From the NCBI GenBank assembly GCA_003952965.2, contig CM025855.1:8273877-8337876 (forward strand): a DNA stretch of 64,000 bases. The letters are read 5' to 3'. This stretch comes from Morella rubra. Lineage: Eukaryota; Streptophyta; Magnoliopsida; Fagales; Myricaceae. The position numbers were made by a program, and so were the translations under genes. Positions 34,350 to 45,513 of this stretch are shown piece by piece. Below the pieces are notes generated by a model. That model had not been told where the DNA came from. It saw nothing but the letters and a program-made list of their open reading frames with translations, and searched no databases. Position 1 is the first letter of the stretch. Each line of letters opens with the position of its first letter.

Positions 34350-34530
34350 GTAAATCATGAGGAGGCTAAAGCGGCGGCCCACGTTGTCACAAATTTTCCC
34401 CTTCCCCTTTCACCCCACTCTCCTTCTCCCACGTAAATCATATGTCTGATCCTGAGGGAAATAGAACCCGGACTGTGTGCCTTATTCACACAGTCTCATA
34501 TGTCTCCTATCCATCAGACTACCTAGGTTG
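34350..34530 (-). mobile_element. tRNA-derived SINE candidate
   Basis: On the minus strand, GGTAGTCTGATGGATAGG (about 34505-34523) resembles a pol III A box and GGGTTCTATTTCCC (about 34456-34469) a B box, spaced by about 45 bp as in tRNA-like promoters. Between them is a short hairpin, GACTGTGTG/CACACAGTC. A downstream purine-rich stretch follows. Plant SINEs have this head structure. Target duplication and exact ends were not established. Confidence 0.45.
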
Positions 34531-35089
34531 GGTTGAATCATCATTCTTACAAGTTAAAGGCAAGTGATACTATTTTGGAAGACACACTACAACAAATTTG
34601 GCCTGTTGGGACGGATTTTTCATCTCCAAAAAATCCAAATTCCGTCCGTCGCCCCAACCGTCCCAATAAACCCGTTACAAAAGGTTTTTTGGGATGGAAT
34701 TGGTATCGATCGAACGTTTTATGCTACGTTAGAATGTTTGCCAAAAAATAGGTAGGAAAAAAGCGCATTTAATTTCCCGTTCGAACTTTATTTTCAAACG
34801 CTCGAACAATTATTTTTTTATCTAAATGACGTAGTTTCATTCTTTTTAGTGCTCATTTGAATTATTCTTTTATGTTAGAAAGGTAGGCCAAAAATAGGTG
34901 GTAAAAAAGAGCGCTTAAACCCCCGTTCAAACATATATTTCACAGGCTCGAACGTATATTTTTCTACATGAACGACAACGTCTCAGTTTTCATTTCCGTT
35001 CTAACGTTTTTCCAATAGACGTTCAAACTTTTTTTCTGAAATACGGTGTTTTTTCATGGTGTTTTGTGTTCGAACGTTATATATATGTT

Positions 35090-35550
35090 GAACGCGCGAA
35101 TAATGTACTATATATTACATATATGGTAAGGTACATATATGTATATGGCAAGTAAATGTACTGTATGTATATGGTATGTATATATGTACAAGTATTACTA
35201 CAATACGTGGTGGTGTATGATATGTATAAGTTACATATTATATTACATACTATGTACAAGGTAATACGTATAAAGTACTATTACATAATATGTACAAGGC
35301 GTATGTATATGTACATATGTATAAGGTACTATAAGGTATATATTACTATACATGTATAAGGTACAAATATGTATTACATATGTATGGTGTATATATTACA
35401 TAAGGTATGTATACAAGGTACTATTATATAATATGTACAAGGTAATATATATTAATATGTATAAGGTACTATTATATAATATGTATAATGTACTGTTACA
35501 TAATATGTACAAGTTGCTATTATATAATATGTATAAGGTAAAATGTGTAA
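35090..35550. repeat. AT-rich tandem array inside the CACTA element
   Basis: Degenerate units built from ATAATATGTACAAGG and TACTATTATATAATATGTA repeat at roughly 20-40 bp intervals. Open frames across it in both strands are Tyr/Met-rich products of the repeat and not genes. Confidence 0.8.
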
Positions 35551-35591
35551 ATATTTGAAAACTAAATTCATGACAAAATACAAAAAAGAAA

Positions 35592-36665
35592 CTATGGGGT
35601 CATCTCCTCCAGCTCTCGCACCACGTCACCTTGGACCTTATCTATCTTCTGCTTGATCTCTTTCCGGCCCTCGTCATTTGTCTTCTTCAACTCTAGCCGC
35701 ATCGACTCAATCTTCTCGTGTCTTTTCTCCATAGCAGCCAGACAGTTGATGATGGGACCGACAGCCCTTTCCATTACTACTAAAATGCTGCACTCCATCT
35801 CTAGCAAAGCCTGAGAGTCTTGTTATGCCCGGGTTGTACCACCCGAATGCCGCGATGCAGCTGGAGGATGCTGTGAGCCCGATGCAATCGCCATCGAACA
35901 CCGACAGGTCCCACTGTTGATGAGGCCGAGCTGCATTGAAGTCAACTCATAACATGTGACATCTACCCTGGCATCCGTAATTAGCTGAGTCAAGAAGTTT
36001 CTATACGGCAGTGCCTCTCTGCCTAAGCCTTGATCCTCGTGCTCCGGAATATGAAAAGTGGGAGATTGAACTGCTCAAGACGAGCTAGCATCAACATCAA
36101 TTGTGCACGCTCGTTGTGCACTCTGTGTGATGTTGCTTTGGGAAGATGTTGTGACATGCTATAAGGTGCATCATCCTCCAAAAAGCAGGTAAGGCGCTCT
36201 GCAAAACCGATGATTGTACTAAGTACTAGTCCTCCCCAGTCATCAATTTAAAGATCTCCTCAGATGACAAACCTACGGCAAGCTCCACAGCAGGATAGGC
36301 ACCCACTTGCCTCGAAATACGCAAGTAGGTGGAAAGTGCATCAGGGGTGATCCTAATAGGTCATCCATAGATGTAGACCTTCCACTCATATTCATAGGTG
36401 TCGACATTCTATAGAGCACTATAAAACTCGAGGACCATATTTGTGTATAATGGGCCCCTCTAAGAGAACACGTTGTGCCAACAATAATGGCTGAATGTCT
36501 CATCAATCATGCGTCCCTCAAACTAAAGGTCCTAGAAGTCGTATGTGGTCACCGGCCTCTCTGCTACTACTGTGCACTCACGAATAATCGCTTGCCTCTT
36601 GGTTGCAATCAGTGGCCTCTACTGTTTGGAAGAAGAGGAAGACGCTCTTAATCTTTTTGCAATTT
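35592..36665 (-). pseudogene. CACTA cargo gene, 'putative plant transposon protein' domain plus coiled coil
   Basis: On the minus strand a basic start (KRLRASSSSSKQ, about 36655-36620) leads into a domain of the same order as at 13010-13718: FEGR, NMVLEFYSAL, ITPDALSTYL, then LPAFWRMMHLI (about 36150). The C-terminal coiled coil MEKRHEKIESMRLELKK...EIKQKIDKVQGDVVRELEE ends at 35592. In the first part of the frame the interruptions are five TAG codons and one TGA without any indel, an unusual decay pattern (see findings); frame breaks occur further on. The shared architecture with 12486-15718 shows that this gene is a recurring passenger of these elements. Function unknown. Confidence 0.65.
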
Positions 36666-37937
36666 TAAGTTAATTTGAAAAAGGGAGAAAAAAAAAACAT
36701 TAGAATGGTACACAACATAGAACGAATATACATTCGAATGTCATTGAATGAAGCATCAAATGAACTTAGAATAGAAGTTATAAAAATCGAACAGAACACT
36801 ACTTTCGAACAAATATGTAACTAAGCATCGAACGGAACATTCCATTGTCTAATAGAAAACATTCGAAATACTAGATTTCCAACGTCGAACATTGTAGCTA
36901 AAAAATGATCATGGCCGAGTCAACTCGACCATGTTGAAACTCCCTAAAACTATACTTTTCTACATCAAAATCAGTACAAAACAATCCTAAACTAACTATA
37001 AACACCCACATTCATTAACATGCAGAATATTTTACAAGTTTATTAACATATTCAAAGCCGAATTCAATGCGCAAAATCAATCCAAAAAAACTTAAAAAAA
37101 ACAAGTTTTAATCAGTTAAAAATGCATTAAAAAACGTACATGGAGTGTGTAGGACTAAAAAGGATGCAATATACAAACTGAAAAATAGCAATGGAGATCG
37201 AGAGGAGTTTGAGAGAATTCGAGAGAGAGAGTGGACGGTATGGGTGTAATACTTGAAAATGAGGCTTAGGGTGTTCATACATTTGAACGAGAGTTCGAAC
37301 ATGTAAATGAAAAATAACCGAAACCGTTCAATAGCCAACTGTTCATATCTAAACCATCACATGATTGTTAGAATGGGTTACACAAAAAGTTCGAACGGTA
37401 ATATAAAAATATAAAATTTAGGGAGATTTTATTGCAATAGGTAAAAAAGTGGTGTTCTGACGCATTAAAACGTCTTACGGGTTTTTGGGACGCGTACCCT
37501 CATCCCAAAAGATTCTCTAACGTTCGAACGTTAATTTTAAAAAACGAACGCCAGTTTCGCTGTTCCGATATTTTCAACAATGTTTGAACGGCGAGTATAA
37601 TTTCGAACGAGATAGCATTTTTGTGTTAGAACGCGTGATTTTCGTTCAAAGTTTTGTAATATAATGTCGTATAGTGTTCGAACGTTTCTTTTGGGATGGA
37701 CTTGTCTGTCACTAAAACAAGATTTTTTTGGGACATAAAGATTCTGTCCCAAATAATTAACTCTTTTTTTAAGACAGACAATTTTGTCCCAAAAATGTTC
37801 AAAATCGTCGCAAAAAGTTATTTTTTGGGACGATTATAATTTTCGTCCCAAAAAGGGAAACTTATATATTTTTTGGAACGAATTTTTTGGCGTCCCAAAA
37901 AAATCCATCCCAAAAATTCAAATTTCTTGTAGTGACA

Positions 37938-38612
37938 ACAGAATTGGGAGGAATGACTTGATGATTAATATGCTAAAATTATTGAATGAACGTGACTTCA
38001 TCATTATAAGGAAAAAGCTATTATGAATTCCAAGTTGCAACCTCTAGCTTTATCACTAACAGCAACCTAATAATTCCTGTCGATGACCGACCCACACTAC
38101 AAGAAAAATAGGCTATATTTACGAAATTCTTGGCAAAGAGTTAGATTTCGTCGCAAATAGTAGACTTTTACCGACGATAATCACATACTTGTCGCTACTA
38201 AAATTTTAGCAACGACAAACAAAATTGTTGCCACAATTGGTCTTGAAAGGAGAAATAGTGATGATATAAAATTTATTAGCGACGAGATGGTTGGTCGCTA
38301 AAGAATTAAACTGGTTACCTAAGTAGGTACATAAACACTTTCTAATTGCACATTGGAACACTTGGCATTCGCATGAATGTAGATGACATTACCAACTCAG
38401 CATCTATAATTCGATGGGACCTATGTAACTGGCCTGTACACAGAAGTTGAATTGATAAAAATAAAATTCGGCATTAAGTTCATCTTTGTTGGAAGATTGA
38501 TAAATCGATCAAGAAAATTAAGGGAAATCGAATCCCTGCTTTAAAAGCATCCTCTATTTTTTTTTCTTTTTAATTTTGAGTTTGCACGTGTGTAAGCATT
38601 GGTATTTTCCAG
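37938..38612. other. Intergenic stretch with a one-ended CACTA remnant
   Basis: At 38095 CACTACAAGAAAAATAGGC begins a CACTA-type terminus, followed by TTTCGTCGC/TAGCGACGA units up to about 38310. No matching right end was found nearby. The rest up to 38612 is AT-rich and becomes the intron in front of the trigger-factor-like exon. Confidence 0.5.
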
Positions 38613-39290
38613 ATGGTAGAGGTTGATATTCCTCAATCCTTGTTTGACGAACAAGAGAGGTAGTTTTATGGAGCCAAACTTCTAGAGACACAGGTCGGTA
38701 CTTGGAAAAATATGTGTCGTGTCAAGGTTATCCAACTTCATAATTCTTCCTACATGCATGTTTTTGTTTCAATTTTCTCCCAATTTCTCAGTTGTGCATT
38801 TATCAGTTCTCACTCTGGTATTATGGTGGCACAGGCAAATATGAAACTAAATGAACAACAATTGGCTTCTCTGTTGAGTCCAAAGGCAGTCAACAAGTAT
38901 CTTGAAAACTAGAATGAGAATATATTGAATTTAATAAAACAGGATCTGGCAGTTGGAGATATATATAAACGTGAAAATTTGAAGGTAGATATCTGAATGT
39001 GATCTTTCCTGTTGAATTACAAGGACTTCACCAGAATGTGGGGGGGAATGTTCTCTGCCAATTGAATTTATCACAATCAGTTTTTTCAAAATTTCATTAT
39101 ACATCACTTGCTGGTCTTTAATAGAAGAAGGCATACTTGCTCACAGTTATATTTTGTCTCTTTACAAAGATATCAATATTCAGTTTGCTGGTTTGCAGTT
39201 TTCCATGGACAAGCTTGTGAAGGAGGTTGAGAACTTCAATACTGAATTAACATCGAAAACAAGAATATGATGAGGAGAGTGTGAAGGAAT
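38613..39290 (+). pseudogene. Trigger factor-like (TIG, plastid chaperone) pseudogene fragment
   Basis: Three exons with correct splice sites are visible. Exon a (38613-38693) encodes VEVDIPQSLFDEQER-stop-FYGAKLLETQ. Exon b (38835-38984) encodes MKLNEQQLASLLSPKAVN...LEN-stop-NENILNLIKQDLAVG...YKRENLK. Exon c (from 39199) encodes FSMDKLVKEVENFNTEL and, after a frameshift, KQEYDEESVKE. These match the C-terminal half of plant plastid trigger factor-like proteins, ribosome-associated prolyl isomerase chaperones. In-frame TAG stops in exons a and b and the frameshift in exon c show that it is dead. The N-terminal half and the very C-terminus are absent from the window. The retained introns exclude origin by simple retroposition. 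Confidence 0.85.
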
Positions 39291-40201
39291 AGGAATGTGT
39301 ACACCCCGTCCTTCTAAAGAAGTGGAGTACTATCACTGCTTTCCTTTTGGGTAAAACTTTTTATAAGCCAACTCTGCTATCGGTCTTCAAAAGGGACTTG
39401 AAGAACCTCTAGTCTTCAGTTTTCCAGTTCTTGATATTTGTTATGTTGTGAATTGCTGCTTTTAAGTAGTCCAATCATCTGGATCAATTAGTTTCTAGTG
39501 TAACATGTGTATTGATGTGTTGAACTTACGTGAGCAAGTAGTCTATACGCCTTGTGGATTGATGAAGTCAATAACCTATTCTCGTTGGGAAGAGAAGTGC
39601 GAGGCTTATAGGTTTAACGCCTTTCTGTTTCCAAGCCATCTCCGGACCCTATTCAAAGCAAGGGAAGAAGTCTTTTAAGGATTTCTCAACCATTTAACTC
39701 AATCAAAGGACTTATAGCAATCCCGTGCTTTTGGCAGCCAGGATCCAAAAAAAACAGTTGTCCACGGAATTGCTCCCTGGAGCCTCTGGAGCGAAATACT
39801 CTTCCTACCTAACCTTTATCCCTATGGCCCTATTATTCCCTTCGGCAGTCCTGCCAAAGTTATGCCTACCTGGCCCCACCACTGCCTTTTCCACACAACT
39901 TTCTGCCTCCACCCAACCTGTCACCTGGCCATTCCCATCAGAATCCCACGTCCCCTTTTTGAGCCTGATACTCCTTCTGTACACCACTACTTTTTTTTTT
40001 TTTTTTCTCCGATCCTCCGTACACCACTACGATTCTTTATGACTTTGCTTGGCTTTTTCCTCCCGCTGACATAGATTACTCTCATTTCTTCAAACTCATT
40101 TTTCTATTCAACCCCCTTATGGGTTTTCACCACTCTTGTGCTCATTTTTCTATGCGCATTGAGGATGCTGGACCTAACAGGTTCTTATTCTCTTTTCAAT
40201 A

Positions 40202-41225
40202 TGAAAAATTCGGTTTAGACTCTAATAACACTTAAAAGGGGTGAATACGTATTTCTTCTCTAATTAACAAATCAATAATAATTTTAAAACATGTTCTAAA
40301 ATTGTTCAGCCTAGATATGCATAATAATCAACTCAATCAACAAATAAGCAGCGGAAAATTAAAACAAACTTCAATCACACAAAGAGACAAGGATTTGTGA
40401 CGAAGTGGAAAACCTTTGAAATACCATTCAAAGGAAAAACCACTCCGGGCTAGCAGCCACCTAGAATCCACTAAGAAGAAAACCTTACAAACAGTGATTC
40501 AGACACGGGCAACCCCAGTTGCTTGACTCTGACAACCCTGATGTAATAATCTAAGCCTCCTTGCTTAGACCCGCTCCGTGCGGCATTCCCCTCAGACCTT
40601 TGAGGATCTTCTTATGGATTCTTCACGAACAAACCTTGTTCTTCAGCACGCCTTCAACACCATGAAGGTTACAGAGATATTTGGAGAAAGAATAGAGAAA
40701 AACTCATCAATGTTGAAGCACAAATCTTCTCAGGTTTTTCTCTCAAGGAAGGAGGCACAAGTATGCTCAATGGAGGCCTCAATAATCTTTAGGACGGCCT
40801 ACCCCGAAACCTAGTAGGGTTTCACAAGTTTTCAAAAGGAAAATCAAAAATTTAATTTTTGAAATTGCCGGAAAGTCGAAAACGCTTCTGTCTGAAGTCG
40901 CTCGAGCGCTTGTCAAACGTAGGTCAAACGCTATGTGTTGTTTGTCAAACGCTCGTCAAATGCTGTGACTCTGTCTGCATTTTTTCAAAGGTCGCTCGAG
41001 CGCTTGTCAAACGTAGGTCAAACGCTATGTGTTGTTTGTCAAACGCTCGTCTGTGACTCTCTGCATTTTTTCAAAGGTCGCTGAGCGCTTGTCAAACGCA
41101 GGTCAAACGTGATGAAAACTTTAGACAGACCATCAACTAACTCTTGAACAAATGTGAGACCAAAATACAACTCGATTAAGACATATTTTGACACGGAATG
41201 ATGCCAATACAAAAATGCACTAACA
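40202..41225 (-). repeat. 3' LTR of the gag-only copia element, with internal minisatellite
   Basis: It contains two and a half units of about 95-110 bp (40890-41115) built from GTCGCTCGAGCGCTTGTCAA, ACGTAGGTCAAACGC and TGTCTGCATTTTTTCAAAG. An open plus-strand frame here (40578-40814) recurs in the other LTR and is incidental. Confidence 0.88.
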
Positions 41226-42076
41226 AACTCCCCCTTTGGCAATTCCGTGACAAAACCCACATATATAAAATAAACAAAACATAGATCTTTGCAATCACCA
41301 AAGCAATGATCTATTTACATGAATATCAACCCTATGACCTAAAAGACGTGTTCAAGAGTCTTTGAATCTGTTACCTGAAAACACAATCTCAAAGACCAAG
41401 TGAAAAACAGAGAGAACAAACAGATATATATAATTGAAGTTGCAAATGAAGTACAGAAACAAAACATTAGCTCCCCCTTAATCTATTCTCCCCCTTAGCC
41501 AGTTATTATTGCTTAATCTATTCTCCCCCTTTTTGTCACGAATGGACAAAGGGAAACAAAATGCCACCGCTCATTGATGAAATATCACACATAAAATAAA
41601 TTAAAGACAAAGCACAATGGAAAAGGTGAATAAGAAAGGCAACACGCAATTTGATAATGGGATAAGGAAAAATTATTGAAAAGAGCAAATGATCAAATGC
41701 CAAAATTAGCACAAAATTCATGGAACTAAGAGACATAACTAAAAATTCTCAAGAGCATGGAAAATCAATACAAGCTCATTGTATGATCATGGAAAATAAT
41801 ATTCATTGATTGTATGCCACACATCTCTAAACGGTTTTAACATCAATAATTAAAAAATGAGAACTGCATACGTGTGTGAAATACGAAACACAATCAGAGA
41901 GGCTTAAGACCTTAATTTTGTGAGGGAGGTCAAAGCTATCCAAATGAAACCATGAGTGAAAAGAGAGACATATCACACCAGATGAAAGTCAAACCCAATG
42001 CCACTAGGACCTGAGTATGCAACTTTGTTGCTTGTTTTTCTCCCCCTAAATATGTTGCATCTTTTTTTGCTTTTGC

Positions 42077-42110
<34 letters not shown>

Positions 42111-42700
42111 AGAATAGTAACAACTTCTTTTGAAGTAGAGATAATCTTTTGGAGCCTATGACTCTAAGAGGGGCAATGAATAAGGTCAGCTAGTCAAAGG
42201 TCAATTCAATCTGATGAACATGATCTCTTTCACTTGTGGTTGCAGACCCAAAACTCACACATGCGGTCAAGCCTCATCTAACCATATTCAGTGTGCACTG
42301 TGATTGGGTATGCAAAAATACATTTGAAAATCATGTCAGCTAATACCAAAAAGAGACAATAGGCATGACTCTCAAATCATATTATAATCCAGACATAAAT
42401 TGAGAAAGTATGTAAAAGATCATGCTCGAAAATCTCAAGTATGTCAATCAGGCCAATTACCAAATGTGCTGACAAAAGGCACACAACAATCATCAATTTT
42501 TTTTTTAATATATAAAAAAAAACAAGGAATAAAAACACATGAACTCACAAGATAAGCAAACACACAAAAACAAAAAAAAAAATATAAATGCAACCTAAGC
42601 TAATGCAAGCAAGAACAAAAAATACTCAGGAGAAGAACATGTACCAATAGCCTTCATGTTGGCTAATGGTTTTCATCCTTTTTCACCCAAATCTTCTTGA
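41226..42700 (-). mobile_element. Non-coding 3' internal part of the gag-only copia element
   Basis: No protein domain is readable in the place where pol should be. The stretch has poly-T/TC runs (42060-42110), CCCCCTTTTTGTCACGAA at about 41525 (an inverted AGGGGG-type purine tract) and a polypurine tract at the LTR border. Confidence 0.6.
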
Positions 42701-42839
42701 CATATGTTGATTGTTTGGTCAAGTTCTCCAACTTTGCATTTATAATCATGGTGTGCTTAGTGAGAACCTTGATTTGGTTTTCAAGATTCGTATGCTCAGT
42801 GCTGCAGAAAGGGTTACTATGTGTGTGCTCTTGTGCTCT

Positions 42840-44493
42840 CAATTTAAAACAATTAGGTCTGATGTGACCTATTTTTCCACAAAAATGGCAAGTAGGAACA
42901 AACCGATGTGAAGTGTGTGTTTTAGGTGGAACAATATGATATGAGAATGAGTATTCATGGACAGAGAGTTAGTCTTTTTACCTTCACTCACCTTTCTCTG
43001 AGGAGCTTTAATTTCTGCTTGTTTGACTGGCAATGATGCGGAACGAAGACAGTATTTGAAGTTGATGCACCACTCGACTCGTTGTATCCCAAACCTTTCT
43101 TATTTCCAGGTGTTGCTCCTAGGCTTAACATATGGTCAAGCTTTTTAGACCCACTAGAGAATTGCTGAAGTTGAGCATTAGATTTCTCTAGTTTGCACTC
43201 TAAGTCTTTGACTTCAGCTTCAAGGGCCAAGTTCTTCAGTTTCAAGTCATCAGACAACTTGATGTATTCTTCAAGCGTGGCAGTGAGGTTATCCCTTTCA
43301 AGTTGAGTCTCATGAAGTTTCTCTAGGGTCCTTTTATTTACCTTGTGTAGTTTCAGGCTTTCCCTAAAGAGTTTGTCATACACCTCTTGCAAGCTTTCTT
43401 CAGCATCAGATTCATCCTCTGATGTCTCGTTTCTGAGTTAATATCCTGCAAATCACAATTATCAGTACTAGACAAAAAGCCATGAAATTTACCTGTTCTT
43501 CTTCATCACTGCTGGAATTTGATTCGTCGTCACTCAGTGAAGCATTCATAGCTTTTCCTTTCGACTTGAGATATGTTGGGCACTCTGATCTGACATGACC
43601 AAATCCTTGACACTCAAAACAAGTCAATTTTTTATTCTTGGACTCATTAGCAATGTGCTTATCTCTCTTCTCCTTTCTGAACCCACTGGAGCTACCATGA
43701 TTCTTTTCAGCACCTTTATTAAATCTTCTTTGATCATCCTTTGATCTCAAAAACTTTCTGAATTTTTTGACTAGAACGCTGAAGTTCTCATCATCTAGAG
43801 ATTCATCTGACTCAGAACAGACTTCTTCTTTACTAGATCTCAAGGCGATAGACTTGTTCTTCTTATGCTGAGGCAATGTCTGTTCATAAGTTTGCAGAGA
43901 CCCAACTAGTTCTTCAATCTTCATGTGTCCAGGTCTTTACTTTCCTCAATTGCTGTAACTTTGGGTCTGAATCTTTCAGGAAGAGATCTCATAACTTTTC
44001 TCACAATTCTACTTTCTGTATCCTCTCTCCCAGGTTGTAGCTTGAGTTAACTATGTCATTTAGCTTTGCATAGAACTCATCAAACGTCTCATCTTCCTTC
44101 ATTCGAATTTCTTCAAACTTTGTGGTCAACATCTGAAGCTTGAGTTTTTAACGGTCTTGGTACCTTCATGAGTAGTCTCTAAAATCTCCCAAGCTTCCTT
44201 AGAAGTTTCACACATGAAATTCGTTTAAACTCATCAGCAGACACACCGTAAAAATAGAGTGTAAACCTTTGCTATTCCAATTACATTCATTGATCTCATT
44301 AATAGTCCAATGTGCCAATATCTTTAGGTGTTTTAACACCTTCAACCTCAGATAGAGGAGCAGACCACCCTTTAACACAAGATCTCCAACGTTCATCAAG
44401 AGATTTCAAAAAGGTTTTCATGCGAACTTTCCAGTACGCATAATTGCTTCCATCAAAATATGGAGGCACAGACAAAGACTGACTTTGATTCAT
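42840..44493 (-). pseudogene. Copia gag with two CCHC zinc knuckles
   Basis: The start at 44493 reads MNQSQSLSVPPYFDGSNYAY, then WKVRMKTFLKSLDERWRS. Frameshifts follow around 44300-43930. The open stretch 43924-43412 encodes MKIEELVGSLQTYEQTLPQ, then zinc knuckle one, CFECQGFGHVRSEC. Next, 43392-42988 is a long helix with FSSGSKKLDHMLSLGA. Zinc knuckle two, CHFCGKIGHIRPNC, lies at about 42840-42900 in another frame. The arrangement matches the gag at 19650-21300, so both belong to one lineage. Gag forms the particle that packages element RNA. Confidence 0.82.
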
Positions 44494-44536
44494 CTAGACT
44501 AAGGGTCAAGGACCGAGTTTAGGCTCTGATACCAAT

Positions 44537-45513
44537 TGAAAAATCTGGTTTAGACCCTAATAACACTTAGAAGGGGTGAATACGTGTTTTCCCTCTAATT
44601 AACAAATCAATAACAATTTTAAAACATGTTCTAAAATTGTTCAGCCTAGATATGCATAATAATCAACTCAATCAACAAATAAGCAGCGGAAAATTAAAAC
44701 AAACTTCAATCACACAAAGAGACAAGGATTTGGTGACGAAGTGAAAACCTTTGAAATACCATTCAAAGGAAAAACCACTCCGGGCTAGCAGCCACCTAGA
44801 ATCCACTAAGAAGAAAACCTTACAAACAGTGATTCAGACACGGGCAACCCCAGTTGCTTGACTCTGACAACCCTGATGTAATAATCTAAGCCTCCCTGCT
44901 TAGACCCGCTCCGTGCGGCATTCCCCTCAGACCTTTGAGGATCTTCTTATGGATTCTTCACGAACAAACCTTGTTCTTCAGCACGCCTTCAACACCATGA
45001 AGGTTACAGAGATATTTGGAGAAAGAATAGAGAAAAACTCATCAATGTTGAAGCACAAATCTTCTCGGTTTTTCTCTCAAGGAAGGAGGCACAAGTATGC
45101 TCAATGGAGGCCTCAATAAACTTTAGACGGCCTCCCCGAAACCTAGTAGGGTTTCACAGTTTTCAAAAGGAAAATTCAAAAATTTAGCAATTTTTGAAAT
45201 TCGCCAGAGTCGCTCGAGCGTGGGTCGAGCGCTGTCAAATGCTGTGACTCTGTCTGCATTTTTTCAAAGGTCGCTCGAGCGCTTGTCAAACTAGGTCAAA
45301 CGCTATGTGTTGTTTGTCAAACGCTCGTCAAACGCTCGTCAAACGCTGACTCTGTCTGCATTTTTTCAAAGGTCGCTCGAACGCAGGTCAAATGTGATGA
45401 AGACTTTGGACAGACCATCGACTCTAACTCTTGAACAAATGTGGAGACCAAATATACAACTCGATTAAGACATATTTTGACACAGAATTATGCCAATACA
45501 AAATGCACTAACA
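44537..45513 (-). repeat. 5' LTR of the gag-only copia element
   Basis: It is colinear with 40202-41225 but has a different number and arrangement of the TCGCTCGAGCG/GTCAAACGC units (45205-45400), which explains the length difference (977 against 1024 bp). It ends at the primer-binding site side with GATTTTTCA on the minus strand. Confidence 0.88.

Larger units (their letters stand above)
34585..37934 (-). mobile_element. Non-autonomous CACTA transposon (3350 bp)
   Basis: The left end CACTACAACAAATTTG and inverted right end CACTACAAGAAATTTG match at 15 of 16 positions. A 3-bp duplication ACA flanks the element (34582-34584 and 37935-37937). Both ends carry TTGGGACG/GTCCCAA units and variants of a GTTCGAACG motif (for example at 34720, 35070, 37520 and 37680), related to the motif of the 13.6-kb CACTA element. 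Inside there is no TNPA or TNPD transposase, only a decayed gene of the 'plant transposon protein' type plus a coiled coil (35592-36665) and a tandem AT-rich array. It would need transposase in trans. Confidence 0.9.
40202..45513 (-). mobile_element. Gag-only (non-autonomous) SIRE-like copia element, 5.3 kb
   Basis: The two LTRs are 40202-41225 (3' LTR) and 44537-45513 (5' LTR), very similar to each other. On the minus strand the LTR runs TGTTAG...TTTTTCA. The inverse primer-binding site GCTCTGATACCA (44523-44534) adjoins the 5' LTR, and the inverse polypurine tract AACTCCCCCTTTGG (41226-41239) adjoins the 3' LTR. Flanking 5-mers are CAATA (40197-40201) and CAATC (45514-45518), one mismatch. 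The internal region codes only for gag with two zinc knuckles; protease, integrase and polymerase are absent. Together with the similar LTRs this points to a fairly recent insertion of a non-autonomous element. Confidence 0.9.

Noticed and set aside
35156..35558. Two adjoining Tyr/Met-rich ORFs on the plus strand.
   Set aside because: They are open only because the AT-rich tandem array contains few stop codons in that frame; no domain.
39725..40074. Pro/Ser/Phe-rich ORFs on both strands upstream of the copia element.
   Set aside because: Position and composition fit the 5' region of the LINE; no domain or splice support for a host gene.
40578..40814. ORF repeated almost identically at 44913-45119, looking like a duplicated gene.
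   Set aside because: Both copies lie inside the two LTRs of one element, on the strand opposite to the element's genes.
40890..41115. Regularly spaced repeats (TCGCTCGAGCG/GTCAAACGC) that might suggest a CRISPR-like array.
   Set aside because: Spacing units are themselves repeated, they lie in an LTR, and the sequence is a plant chromosome; this is a minisatellite.
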